Assembly (NCBI GenBank): GCA_030848705.1
Contig: CM061238.1
Location: forward strand, 48,089,133 to 48,153,132
Source of the DNA: Heracleum sosnowskyi
Lineage: Eukaryota > Streptophyta > Magnoliopsida > Apiales > Apiaceae
Length of the DNA: 64,000 nt
Direction: 5' to 3'
The position numbers were made by a program, and so were the translations under genes. Positions 12,617-23,409 of the stretch are shown piece after piece (within the stretch, counting starts at the first letter, position 1; every line of letters starts with the position of its first letter). The notes under the pieces were generated by a model. It ran no database searches, had not been told where the DNA came from, and saw nothing but the letters and a program-made list of their open reading frames with translations.

Positions 12617-12633
12617 TCCCACAGACGGCGCCA
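12617..12633 (-). other. Primer binding site of the LARD-like element
   Basis: Minus-strand TGGCGCCGTCTGTGGGA, identical over 17 bases to the primer site of Gypsy family D at 3686-3702, with the same 2-base gap to the LTR. Confidence 0.85.
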
Positions 12634-12635
12634 AA

Positions 12636-13036
12636 TGTTGATGTCAATTTTCGTCACGGACGGGACATCATCGTTACGGGTATTCGCATAGAGCTTTGAT
12701 ATATATTAATGGTCGTCAATGGAGGAGGTTAGGGTTTTTTGAGGAGCTTTAGACTGAGCTCGAGGAGTTATTCTAAGAGAGGAGCTCTAGAATATCGGGT
12801 GTCGGATCCCCCTCAAGTTGCCTACGTATCTCTATTATATAGAGAATCAAGTCTACGTAGTTCTATTAGGATCCACTACCTTTTTTGTAGAGTTCTAGTT
12901 AGAACAATACCCCTAAATTTTAGGAGCAAGTCACCTAGTTGTAGTGAGTATCCTCAAATATGATACTTCCCGTTATTGGGCCTATTTAATATGGGCTGAT
13001 ACCCGTAGAGAATTGGATTTATATCTTGTAACAACA
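12636..13036 (-). repeat. 5' LTR of the LARD-like element
   Basis: 401 bp, begins TGTTGATGTC and ends GTAACAACA on the plus strand. It is the 5' LTR because the primer site adjoins it. Confidence 0.9.
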
Positions 13037-13041
13037 GCCTT

Positions 13042-14442
13042 CAAATTTAATTCAGTACGTGTTGAAGGAGACCCAACATTCTTGATTCTAATCCCTGTAA
13101 ATTTCTGGGCAAAGCGAAAAATTGTGTTGTATGAATACTCCCTTCTGGTCCATCAGGTATTGCTTAGTATTTTTTTCCCAACGCAGCGAGCATGCCTTCT
13201 TTTTGTTAATTAAGTTGACTCTGCATTGTTGCAGATGCAACATCACGATCTCCCATGTTTTTTTTAAATTCCTTTTGTTCTATATTAGGTCACTGGTTTC
13301 AAACAGGCTGCTCTACTAGTATTCGTTTTCTTGCTCTTTTATTCTCTTTGCTGGCTCATGTCTTTCCTTTTCTTTTCTGGGGCAACAAACATCAGTGTGT
13401 TGTCGTCGTTCCTTATATTTTCGTCTTTTTCTGACAAACCTAAGTAGCAACTATCGTGCAAGTGGTGATCAGCAACTAAATTTTGTCAATGCTAGCTTGG
13501 TAGGTGGAGTCTACAGCTATTTTGCTGAGCTCCTCGTATGCTCACTGCAAGAAAATTAGCATGTGACCAATCGGCAATTTTTTAAAATCTCCTGGGAATT
13601 TGAGAATGCAATTTGAAAACGTGATTTCAGTTCAGACGCCTTCACTTCAGATTTCTTCTGTCTTGCTGTTGCACCATGCTTTATTTTCTGCAGACTCTGG
13701 TTTTTTACCATGCCACTGCTCTAATCTGCATTTTCCGAACTAATTTTCTTTTTCTTTCTTTAAATTACACAACCTTATTTGACTCATAACCTTTTCTTCT
13801 GCCTTTTTTTGACACATTGTTGCTGTTTCTTTAATCCCTTTGGTGTCTAGGCTTCATCCAGAGTCTCTGCAATATCATACTAGCTGCTTCCTCATGTTGG
13901 AGTACTTTATAATATGTTTCTAGCATAACTTGCCATAACAGCATCATGAAATTTTCCTCGAAGATTACATTTCATGCATCTCTAATAAAAACATATGGGG
14001 GTCGTGCACAACCAACAAACGTAAAAAGTTATGATCGCAATGCTACCAACTTGCATTTTCTACTTGGCAAAAAAGAAGAAGAAGAAGAAGACCTTAGTAT
14101 TGTCTCGACGTCTCTATGCATTGGCACGATAGCTCCGTCATATCGTGGTGCATGTGTGTCATTCCCCAATGTACTAGGAAACTTTTGTTAGTCTCCCTCT
14201 AACCAAACACAAGAACTCATGCATTTCAACCCCTTCAAACATTCTAAGCTCAAGTTACAAACGAAAAATTGGATAACTGTAATTTGTTATTAGTACATGA
14301 TATCAAGTTCCACTAAATTTTGTAAAAATGGATAAAATGCACCTTTGGAACGGAAGTAATCAACATCAAGCATATACAATATACAAAACAAACTCTGGGA
14401 AGAAAGTAATAAAAACATTTGGCAAACTTTAAAAAAAAAGAG
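13042..14442. other. Host spacer, T-rich
   Basis: No recognisable gene. A frame at 13042-13160 is open and ends at a possible donor (CATCAG then GTATTG), but its product resembles nothing I know. A GAA repeat lies near 14072-14092. Confidence 0.5.
14431..14439 (-). terminator. RNA polymerase III terminator of tRNA-Phe
   Basis: Run of nine T on the minus strand, 3 bases past the 3' end of the tRNA gene. Confidence 0.8.
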
Positions 14443-14474
14443 TGCGGTGAACGTGGATCGAACAAGTGACCTTG

Positions 14475-14510
<36 letters not shown>

Positions 14511-14515
14511 CCCGC
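14443..14515 (-). tRNA. tRNA-Phe (GAA anticodon), slightly divergent
   Basis: A 73-nt gene on the minus strand beginning GCGGGGATAGCTCAGTTGGG and ending TTCACCGCA, without an encoded CCA. The anticodon loop CTGAAGA gives GAA. Box A (TAGCTCAGTTGG) and box B (GTTCGATCC) are intact. Compared with the usual plant nuclear tRNA-Phe there are changes in the anticodon stem (TCTCA in place of TCTGA, one mispair) and in the T stem (ACTTG against CACGT, one mispair). It has its own poly-T terminator. It is probably transcribable, but the two stem mismatches leave it uncertain whether the product is functional. Confidence 0.9.
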
Positions 14516-15714
14516 TTGCTTAAAAGTTTTGTTTTTTATAATACTTAGAACAAGTGATTAGGAAAAATAAAAGACAAGTTTTAGCAAAACTGTAAATTGT
14601 GATACAGACAGTGGTACACACATACATTACTTTTATGACAAAAAGGTAAATGTGGTAATAGAAGACAAAAGGGAAAACAACATTCATTGGTTGCTTTATT
14701 AGCATCAACACAGACCCGTGCTGGACTATCTCTATATACATCAACCTGTCATATATGTATGTATGTCAAGACAACAATGGATGGTCTAGTTTAGTGGGTT
14801 TTGTTTCATCTTCTTGCCTCAACATTACAAGCCTCTGTTTGGGTTATCACCACACACTGTATGTCATGTTCTTGCTTTTTTCATCATCTTCTTTACTTTT
14901 TATATTTAAATGTTTAAGTATACTAACTAGTCATTAATTTTGTAAGGTTGATATGCGTGTGTGTTCCAGATGGGTCAAATTTTGTATGGGGTTTCTTGAT
15001 TTTTTTTGTTTGGTGTTGTTCATCTTCTTAGTTTCTGCCAATATCTAATCTTGTTTTTTCTTTATATGATTTGGGTTGTCAGTTGAAATGTAATCAAACC
15101 ATTATTTATGGGCTTTCTGGACACACACACATTTCATGTTTAAAATTTATTTAGATTTTCTATGTCTGTGTTGCATGTTTGGTGATTGTTTATGGGGTTG
15201 AAATTGGAATGATAATATATAAGACTGGCACACGTTTTGTTTAGATTGTTATGTTTAAGAGATATAATATTGATGAAAACAATAAAGATTCAGCTTTATG
15301 AAACCCTATTTGTATAAATTTGTATCTTGTTGATGAATTTTGTTAATCATCTTTCTGTTTTTTCTATGTTTGCTTATGGATTTTTTACGAATTTGTGTTT
15401 AGTAAGTAAAGATACATATGTTTGATGAGGGGAAAGTGCCCTGTTGGTATCGCCTTCTTCCCCCATACGGGAGGTCGAGGATGGTTTAGGGTTTAAATTA
15501 TTTTGAGGATATGGGAGAACATAAATCAGTACAGGCAATCTATATAGTGCTATGAACTAGGAATATACACACTTTAAATTTAATATCATCTAGCTTGTTA
15601 TCGGGCTTTACTTTCCTATTTATGCTTCTTTGCAACTTTGATCAGGATTCAGTGACTATTTTGCATTGTGATAACTTCACAGAAAACATAAAAGTCAATT
15701 CAAAACTCATTGCC
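14516..15714 (+). other. Upstream region of the F-box gene
   Basis: AT-rich host DNA between the tRNA and the F-box start codon. A short GC-richer patch at 15425-15490 stands out from its surroundings but I do not recognise it. No confident core promoter. Confidence 0.45.
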
Positions 15715-16526
15715 ATGGAAGGACATGAAGGTCAAGGCAAAGATAACAGAGTAAAGGTGAGTAGGTGCCTTGATACCTTACTAACCCGGAAAATATATCA
15801 TGTGTTGTAGGTTCCATTTTGTTTCTGTGTTTCTTGGCCCATATTGTTTTGATTTCTTATGTTCATATATGGTTTCATTGTCAAAAAGCGTTATTAAGGA
15901 CTTAAGGAGCTTCATGCAGATGTCTTAGACTCTTAGGGAACTAACAAACTGAAATATAACAGAATTATTGTCTTTTAAAATAACTGTTGATAGTTGTTTT
16001 TATCCTGGCCAGTCAGTTATTCATTACACATTGTCTTGACCATAGGATATTGGTAATGATATTACGTCCAGTGTGCTATCTCGATTGCCGACGAAGACAT
16101 TGTTTGGCATGAAATGTGTTTCGAAAGAGTGGAAACATCTAATGTTAGACCGGTCCTTCATCCGGTCGCAGTTGAAAAGTATGGAGCCAATATCTGGATT
16201 CTTTTTCCTGGAAAAATTTCAATGGTGTAAAGAGGATATCAAATCTGTGAACTATATTCAAGATGAAGCAGATGTGACTAAAGTGCACTCGACGGTTCTC
16301 AACTTCCTTCCTATAACTGTCGTTGTCCAGTCTTCAGTTCACGGGCTAATTTGTTGCCGAAGTTGTTTTCCTTCTCAAAACTCAATTATATATGTCTGCA
16401 ACCCAGTAAACAAGGAATGGGTTAGCCTGCCATATCCTGAATCTGATATTCAAGATAGCTTAGCCTTGGGTTTTGACCCTTTTGTTGATCCTATAAGTGT
16501 TTCAACAAACTTCAAAGTAATCAGGG
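15715..16526 (+). pseudogene. F-box protein gene, 5' half (exon 1, intron, start of exon 2)
   Basis: Exon 1 is 15715-15756 (14 codons, MEGHEGQGKDNRVK) with donor GTGAGT. The intron is 15757-16045 and ends CCATAG. Exon 2 opens with an F-box (DITSSVLSRLPTKTLFGMKC, then VSKEWKHLM), about residues 17-45. The start of an F-box-associated region follows (SSVHGLICC, VCNPVNKEWVSLPYP). F-box proteins bind SKP1 and select substrates for SCF ubiquitin ligases; the substrate here is unknown. The frame stops being host sequence at 16526, where a Copia element with target duplication CAGGG (16522-16526) is inserted. It continues in frame at 42759. The total without the insertion is 392 codons plus stop, with no other disabling change. 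Confidence 0.88.
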
Positions 16527-16600
16527 TGTTAGGAATATGTTGTTCTTGATGATAAACATAAAACACTTAGTAGAATTTGTGTAAAGTCATTTTGTAGCTA

Positions 16601-16925
16601 TCAACGGAATGGTATGCTTTGCAGCAATCCGTTGACAGGTAGCTCTTCAACGAAATGAGTGATGTAGCAATTGCACTGTACAATACTTCTAGTTTGATAT
16701 GCATTTCATTGTAGATATTGGATAGGTTTTCTAAGTCATGTTGACTAAGTACTAGATAGGCAAAATAGGTTGGTTAATTGTAAATATCTCATGCCTTGTA
16801 ATTTTGCCTAAGTGAAGACCTGTCAACGGAATGAAGATTATCCTATCAACGGTATGGAGTTTACTCATCAACGAAATGAAGAATAAAGCTATCAACGAAA
16901 CACATCTCCCTGCTATCAACGAATC
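16601..16925. repeat. Motif cluster TCAACG(A/G)(A/T) in U3, outer 5' LTR
   Basis: Eight copies in 325 bp, seven on the plus strand and one (CCGTTGACAGG) inverted. Variants are TCAACGGAATG, TCAACGGTATG, TCAACGAAATG, TCAACGAAAC and TCAACGAATC. The cluster lies about 280-600 bp upstream of the LTR TATA box. Confidence 0.85.
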
Positions 16926-17207
16926 ATTATTGCTTTTCTGAATAGTTGACAAAGTGATAGTGACAGTTTACTGAACATATCTAAAGGTGATGTGGAAGTG
17001 TACTTTGCATTGGAAACCATTAAAATGGACATGGGGAATAAGGAAACATCCCAGTTTCCAATTGGGCTCTTGGGAGTGATCATAATAAGCATGAAGACAA
17101 AAGCAAATATCTCCAAGGACCACTGGACAAAGGGATGAAAAGCAAACTATTGGCGGTTACTCATTGTACTTTTAGTGTAGCCAAAAATAGAGTTGTAAAC
17201 TTGGGTT

Positions 17208-17214
17208 TATATAA
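17208..17214 (+). promoter_or_regulatory. LTR TATA box, outer Copia A
   Basis: TATATAA within GGGTTTATATAACC, followed by R/U5 with AATAAA about 140 bp later. The counterpart in the right LTR is at 42432-42438. Confidence 0.65.
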
Positions 17215-17360
17215 CCAAGTGTAGCAGTTACTTTAAAAAGAGAGAAGAAAAACAAATAGATTGTATTAGCTATTTTTGAGAGCATTTTTCTTCTCTACAT
17301 TATTGTAACTGAGCAGCTGTATACTTTTGTATCACAGATTATTTCCGCAATAAAAATCAC

Positions 17361-17391
17361 TTCAGTTGGATCATCAAACAATCCAACTGAA
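17361..17391 (+). other. Conserved hairpin after the LTR polyadenylation signal
   Basis: TTCAGTTGGAT and ATCCAACTGAA pair perfectly over 11 bp around a 9-nt loop, 6 nt after AATAAA. The stem is conserved in all four family A LTRs: 17361-17391, 26576-26606, 38676-38706 and 42585-42615. The loop sequence differs between inner and outer elements. Confidence 0.75.
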
Positions 17392-17525
17392 ATTATTAAG
17401 TGCTTGTGGTTTTTATTTTATAAGTTCAGTTTTAATTTGTAAGTTGTTTTTAAGTTTGAGAAATATCAAGGAATTGTATTCAACCCCCCTTCTACAATTC
17501 TGTTAGGTCATTTGGGATTAACAAT

Positions 17526-17537
17526 TGGTATCAGAGC
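17526..17537 (+). other. Primer binding site (initiator tRNA-Met), outer Copia A
   Basis: TGGTATCAGAGC, the complement of the 3' end of plant initiator tRNA-Met, two bases after the LTR. Confidence 0.95.
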
Positions 17538-17587
17538 GAGCTTCTAACATACAAGAAGTTTAAAGATCAAGACCAAAAACAGTAACC

Positions 17588-20059
17588 ATGGTGAAGAAGG
17601 ATGCAGGTGTAAAGATACCAGTTCTTGATAAGGACAATTACTTTCACTGGAAAGTAAAGATGCATTTACATCTCATGTCTATGGATGAGAGGTATGTAGA
17701 CTGCATTGAGAAAGGTCCACACGTTCCCATGAAGTTTGCATCTAGAGTTGGAGTGCCAGATGATGCTCCTGATGTGGAAATTCCAAAACTTGTCTCAGAA
17801 TGGACTATTGAAGATGTTTCAGAAGTCCATAAAGATAAAAGAACCATGAACATTCTGTTTAATGGTTTGGAGCAAGAGATGTTTGACAATGTCATAAACT
17901 GTACAACCTCCAAAGAAGTATGGTACACTGTTAGAACTCTCTGTGAAGGAACTGAGCAAGTTAGGGAAAACAAAATGCAGCTCCTCATACAACAATATGA
18001 GCATTTTCATTTTAAAGCTGGTGAAACCCTAAATGACACGTTTAGTAGGTTTCAGAAGCTTTTGAATGGATTAAAGTTGTATGGGAGGATCTATCAAACC
18101 AAGGATTCAAACCTTAAATTTCTTAGAGCTCTTCCAAAAGAATGGAAGCCTATGACTGTTTCTCTCAGAAACACTCAAGAGTACAAAGACTACACTCTTG
18201 AAAGGCTTTATGGAACCTTGAAGACATATGAGTTGGAAATGGAGCAAGATGAAGAAATTGAAAAGGTACAGAAGAATGGTGGATCTATTGCATTGATTGC
18301 ATCTGTGAACCAACTGGAAGATGACAATGAAGAAGCTGCAAAGGCCACAACTAGTCGAGCTAGTTGTAGGAGTGATGTTAGCAAGGGTAAAGGCAAGATG
18401 ACAGAAGAAGAAGAACCAGAACCAGTCAACTTAGATGACTTAGATGAGATTGATGAACACATTGCTTTTCTGTCAAGAAAATTCTCTAAGTTCAAGTTCA
18501 AGAGAAACTCAGAAGCTAGTCCACCAAGGAGAGACTTTCAACCCAACAAAAGTAACTGGATTGAAAAGTCTAAATCTAAATGTTTCAATTGTGGAATGCT
18601 TGGTCACTTTGCTGTGGACTGCAGAAAGCCCAAGGTTGAGAAGGGCAACAGGGAATTTGAGCCTGTTGATTATAAAAAGAAATACTTTGAACTTCTCAAG
18701 CAAAAAGAAAAGGCTTTCATGTCTCAAGAGTATGATTGGGCTGGTAATGGTGAAGATTCTGATGATGATGTTGAGTATGTCAACTTGGCTCTTATGGCTA
18801 ACAATCATGAGAAGGAAGCAAGCTCCTCAAGAAACCAGGTAACAATTACTAATCTTTCTGAGCTCTCTAAAGAGGAATGCGATAGTGCAGTAAATGAAAT
18901 GTCTACTGTACTATATAATTTACGTGTTACTCTTAAATCACTTACCAAAGAGAATTCAAGAATAAAAGAGACTAATTTGCTCTTAAGTGATAGGAATGCA
19001 ATGTTAGAAGCACAGCTCATTGATTTTGAGAAAATGAGGTGTGTTAGTAGGGATGCTAAGAAGGAACTTGAGAACGTGTTAGAAAGGGAAGAAATTCTTA
19101 AAACACAACTTGAAATAGAACAAAGTGTGATTGCTAAATGGAAAGATGCCAGGAATGTTGCTAACAACATCATTAATGTTCAAGGTATGGAATCTTTCTG
19201 TGAACAATCATGGAAAAAGAACAAAGAGAAGCTAGGGTATGTTGGTGAAACCTTAGAATCAGAAACAGAGTCAACAAACAACAATGATCATTTGTTGAAG
19301 GTTGATATGTCAACGGAATGCAATGTTTCGTTGACAGATGAACCATCAACCGATCAGGCTGTTTCGTTGACAGAGAAAAGAAAAGAAGAACTCACTAGAC
19401 TTAATAACAAGTATGGTCCTGTCACCAAGAACTTTGTTCAAGGTGAGTCTAGTAAATCAAAGAAAGTTGAGAAGCCTGTTGAGAGAGCTAATGTAGGTCA
19501 CTTGTCCAACAAGCAATTAAAAGATAAGTTAGAGAATGTTCAAGTTGAGGCTAAGGGAAATAAAAAGAATAACAGGAATGGCAAAGTAGGGATTAACAAA
19601 CACAACAATTACACACCTGATAAATATGCTCCTAGAAAGACATGTGTCAATTGTGGAAGTGTTAGTCATTTATCTACTAACTGCAAATCTGTTAAGAAGA
19701 CTGCTAAAGTGAAAATGTCTAAGCCTGCAATGAATGGTTCTATGCCTACAATGCCTGTTATGCCTAACATGTTTGCCTCATATGCACAATTTCAAAATCC
19801 ATATGCCAGCATGCCATTTGTGCCTAGTCCATACATGAATATGTTTAATGTGCCTCAAATGCCATGGAATATGAATAACATGTTTGTTCCTCCAACTATG
19901 CATGCTGTGAATGAAAATGTGAGCAACCCTTAGAAATCAACACCAAGGGTAAAGATTGATTTAAATCAATCTGAGCCCAAGGTGAAAAATAATATAAAAG
20001 TAAAAGCAAAGGCTAACAAAACAGGACCCAAGGAAACTTGGGTACCAAAATCAACTTGA
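17588..20059 (+). pseudogene. Gag of outer Copia A, one nonsense codon
   Basis: Gag of 823 codons before its natural stop TGA at 20057-20059. It has a Copia gag domain in the first 250 residues (start VLDKDNYFHWKVKMHL) and a CX2CX4HX4C knuckle CFNCGMLGHFAVDC near residues 331-344. A long heptad-rich coiled coil covers about residues 425-525, and a second knuckle CVNCGSVSHLSTNC lies near 685-698. The Met/Pro-rich tail ends WVPKST. TAG at 19931-19933 truncates it at residue 781; the inner copy has CAG there. The motif cluster at 19310-19371 falls in a Ser/Thr-rich linker. Gag forms the virus-like particle and binds RNA (family knowledge). The gag frame differs from pol by one base. Confidence 0.92.
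19310..19371. repeat. Motif cluster inside gag, outer Copia A
   Basis: Three copies, one plus (TCAACGGAATG) and two inverted (TTTCGTTGACAG), read as STEC and SLT. A near-match, ATCAACCGAT, sits between them. The inner copy has the same arrangement at 36698-36760. Confidence 0.8.
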
Positions 20060-23000
20060 TTTGGTTTTGTTGTGTGCAGGGAGACAAAAGGAATCTTTGG
20101 TACTTGGATAGTGGTTGTTCAAGACACATGACTGGTGATTCTACCCTGCTCACAGAGTTTCAGGAAAGAGCTGGCCCTTGTATTGCTTTTGGAGATGACA
20201 GCAAAGGCTACACTAAGGGATATGGCTTGATTTCAAAAGAGAATGTCATCATAGATGAGGTTGCATTGGTGGATGGTCTTAAGCACAATTTGCTTAGTAT
20301 CAGCCAACTTTGTGACAAAGGATTTTTAGTTACTTTTTCTAAAGAATCCTGTGTTGTTTCTAAAGGAGGAGACAACAATATGGTAATGACTGGATTCAGA
20401 AGAGGGAATGTGTACATTGCTGACTTTAGTAGCACAAGTCCAGACACCATCACTTGTCTCTTCAGCAAGGCAAGCAAGGATGAAAGTTGGCTATGGCACA
20501 AGAAATTATCTCATCTGAATTTTAAAGTTATGAATGATTTGGTGAGGAAAGATCTTGCTAGAGGAATTCCACAAGTGGAGTTCTCCAAGGATGGTTTGTG
20601 TGATGCCTGTCAAAAAGGGAAACAAAAGAAGGCATCATTCAAAAGCAAGACAGAGTCATCAATTGTCCATCAGCTTGAATTACTTCATATGGATCTGTTT
20701 GGCCCTGTAAATGTCATGTCTATCTCAAAGAAGAAATACTGTCTTGTGATTGTTGATGATTTTTCTAGATTTACATGGACCTTCTTTTTACACTCAAAAG
20801 ATGAGGCAAGTGAAATCATTATCAATCACATCAAGATGGTAAACAATCATCCTGATTTCAAAGTAAGAAGGATTAGGAGTGACAATGGGACATAATTCAA
20901 GAATTCAAGTATGAAGGTGTTCTGTGAAGAAAATGGTATTTTGCATGAGTTTTCAGCAGCAAGGACACCACAGCAAAATGGTGTAGTTGAAAGGAAAAAC
21001 AGAACACTTATTGAAGCTGCAAGGACAATGCTAGATGAATCAAAGTTACCAACTTATTTTTGGGCTGAGGCAGTTAACACAGCTTGCTTCACTCAAAATA
21101 TTTCTTTGATTAATCAGGCCAAGGGAATGACCCCTTATCAACTACTCAAAGGAAAGAAGCCACTATTGGATTTTCTTCATGTCTTTGGATGCAAATGCTT
21201 TGTTTTGAGGAATCAAGCTGAGCATTTGGGAAAATTTGAAGCAAAGGCAGATGAAGCAATATTTGTGGGATATGCAGCAGGGAAAGCTTACAGAGTCTAT
21301 AACCTCAGAACCAACATTGTTATGGAATCTGTACATGTTGTTTTTGATGATCTCAAAATTCAAGGTCTCTGTGATGAAGGTTTCCATGAAAGTCTTTCTT
21401 TTGAAAATGAGGAAGGAGATCAAGTGAATCATGTTGAGGCTACTGAGAAACAGCCTAAAGTTGTTGTATCTAGCACAGATGAAAGCAGCAGTGAAGATGA
21501 AATTGTTGCATTGAGATTGAAAAGAATAGCTGCTAGCAGACCAAATGGTCATTTCGTTGACATTCATAATGGAGGATTCGTTGACAGTCAAAATGAGCGT
21601 TTCGTTGACAACCAAAATGGTCATACCGTTGACAGTCACAGAAATGCTTCTAGAAGTGATCAATTAGGGACAACAAACTCAGGGGGAGGTTCTCAAGGAC
21701 AATTATCCAATCAAGGCAATCATGATCATGAAGCTACCTCGTCAAGATCAAATCTTCCTCCCTCAAGGAAATGGACTAAAGATCATCCCTTTGAAGTTAT
21801 TATAGGTGATGTTTCTTCAAAAGTCCAAACTAGAATAGGAACTCAAGAGGAATGTCTATATAGCAGCTTTCTGTCTCAAGATGAGCCAAAGAAAGTTGAG
21901 GATGCACTTCTAGATCCAGATTGGGTTTTAGATATGCAAGAGGAGTTAAACCAATTTGAGAGGAACAATGTTTGGAAGCTGGTGCCCAAGCCTAAGGACA
22001 TGAGTGTCATAGGCACAACATGGGTGTTCAGAAACAAGATGGATGAAAATGGCATAGTCACAAGGAACAAAGCTAGATTGGTTGCAAAAGGCTATTCACA
22101 GGAAGATGGAATTGATTTTGATGAAACCTTTGCTCCTGTTGCAAGACTAGAAGCAATAAGGATTTTCCTAGCCTATGCAGCCCATGCCAATTTCAAGGTC
22201 TATCAAATGGATGTGAAGAGTGCTTTTCTGAATGGGGAATTGGAAGAGGAGGTGTATGTAAGTCAACCTCCTGGTTTTGAAGATGATGATTTTCCAGAAT
22301 ATGTATACTTCCTCCTCAAAGCACTCTATGGTTTGAAACAAGCACCTAGAGCCTGGTATGACACACTTTCACAGTTCCTCCTTGAGAATCACTTCACTAG
22401 AGGTACTGTAGATAAAACTCTGTTTCACAGGGTTGTGAATGGCTCTACTATACTTGTTCAAATTTATGTAGATGACATAATCTTTGGGTCTACAGATGTG
22501 AAACTTTGTCAAAAGTTTTCCAAGCTTATGCAAAGTAAATATGAAATGAGCATGATGGGAGAATTAACTTACTTTCTTGGTCTCCAAGTGAAGCAAGTTA
22601 AAGAAGGCATTTTCATTAGTCAAACAAAATATATTCATGATTTATTAAAGAAATTTAACTTAATGGAATGCTCTCCTGCCAAAACTCCCATGCCTACTGC
22701 CACCAAACTTGAATTGAATACTAAGGAAAAATATGTGGACATTTCAAGTTACAGAGGCATGGTAGGCTCACTTCTATATTTAACAGCTAGTAGACCTGAT
22801 ATTATGTTTGCTACATATCTATGTGCTAGATTTCAGGCTGATCCTAGGGAATCCCATTTAGTTGCTATTAATTTTTTTTTCAGATATCTCAAAGGAACAC
22901 CAAACCTTGGCATTTGGTATCCTAGAGAATCTGGCTTTGAACTAATTGGTTATTCAGATGCAGATTTTGCAGGATGTAAAATTGACAGGAAAAGCACAAC

Positions 23001-23409
23001 TGGCACCTGTCAATTCTTAGGAAACAAGCTTGTCTCATGGTTCAGCAAGAAACAAAACTCAGTTTCTACCTCCACAACTGAGGCTAAGTATATTGCAGCT
23101 GGAAGTTGTTGTGCACAGATTTTATGGATGAAAAATCAACTACTTGATTATGGAATAAGAGTTGAGAAAATTCCTATTTTCTGTGACAACACTAGTGCCA
23201 TTGCCATTACTGAGAATCCAGTGCAGCATTCAAGGACCAAGCACATTGACATCAAGTACCATTTCATTAGAGAACATGTTATGAATGGTACTGTGGAGTT
23301 ACATTTTGTTCCAAGTGAACAACAACTTGTATACATCTTTACCAAGCCACTTGATGAATCAACATTCTCAAGATTAGTAAGTGAGCTAGGTATGCTAAAT
23401 TTCTCTTAA
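20060..23409 (+). pseudogene. Pol of outer Copia A (protease, integrase, RT, RNase H), one nonsense codon
   Basis: Protease shows WYLDSGCSRHMTG. The GAG-pre-integrase HHCC finger has HKKLSHLN and CDACQKGK. The integrase DDE residues lie in MDLFGPV, RSDNGT and VVERKN. RT shows VKSAFLNGEL and YVDDIIFGS. RNase H shows YSDADFAGCK and DNTSAIAI. TAA at 20893-20895, right after RSDNGT, cuts integrase; the inner copy has GAA there. RT/RNase H changes relative to the inner copy (AINFFFRYL for AIKRIFRYL, EAKY for EAEY) suggest decay. No ATG fits the start. The frame follows a conserved acceptor-like TTGTTGTGTGCAG ending at 20079, just after the gag stop, and lies in the -1 frame relative to gag. Confidence 0.93.
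21552..21633. repeat. Motif cluster in the integrase-RT linker, outer Copia A
   Basis: Four inverted copies (TTTCGTTGAC, ATTCGTTGAC, TTTCGTTGAC, TACCGTTGAC) spaced about 24-30 bp, each read as FVD or TVD. This is a different frame from gag. The inner copy keeps four at 34437-34519. Confidence 0.85.

Larger units (their letters stand above)
7666..13041 (-). mobile_element. Complete non-autonomous LTR retrotransposon (LARD-like)
   Basis: The element spans 7671-13036 and is flanked by a perfect 5-bp target duplication, GCCTT at 7666-7670 and 13037-13041. Two near-identical LTRs (7671-8074 and 12636-13036) enclose about 4.56 kb without gag, protease, RT or integrase. A primer site sits inside the right LTR at 12617-12633, so the element reads on the minus strand. 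By eye the LTRs differ by about five substitutions and one 3-bp indel over 400 bp, so the insertion is fairly young. It fits large retrotransposon derivatives that must be moved by proteins of another element. Confidence 0.9.
16527..17523 (+). repeat. 5' LTR of outer Copia A
   Basis: 997 bp, TGTTAGGAAT to GGGATTAACA. It contains a U3 motif cluster (16601-16925), TATATAA at 17208-17214, a polyadenylation signal AATAAA at 17349-17354 and an 11-bp hairpin at 17361-17391. Confidence 0.95.

Noticed and set aside
7671..13036. Two independent solo LTRs instead of one element
   Set aside because: GCCTT flanks only the outer sides of the pair; the inner flanks do not duplicate, and a primer site adjoins the right LTR, so it is one insertion.
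13042..13160. Coding exon of an unknown host gene after the LARD-like element
   Set aside because: The open frame is short, does not continue from before the insertion and matches no family I know.
16601..16925. W-box or MYB sites as a full explanation of the family A motif
   Set aside because: The motif contains TTGAC but mostly lacks the following pyrimidine required for a W-box, and only the CCGTTG variants fit a MYB core; neither explains copies in coding regions.
20042..20079. A complete small intron (GTACCA to TGTGCAG) joining gag and pol
   Set aside because: It would be only 38 nt, shorter than plant introns normally are; if the acceptor is used, the donor must be further upstream.
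21552..21633. Ordinary minisatellite in the integrase-RT linker
   Set aside because: The spacing is irregular and the same word occurs in both orientations in five other unrelated parts of the element.
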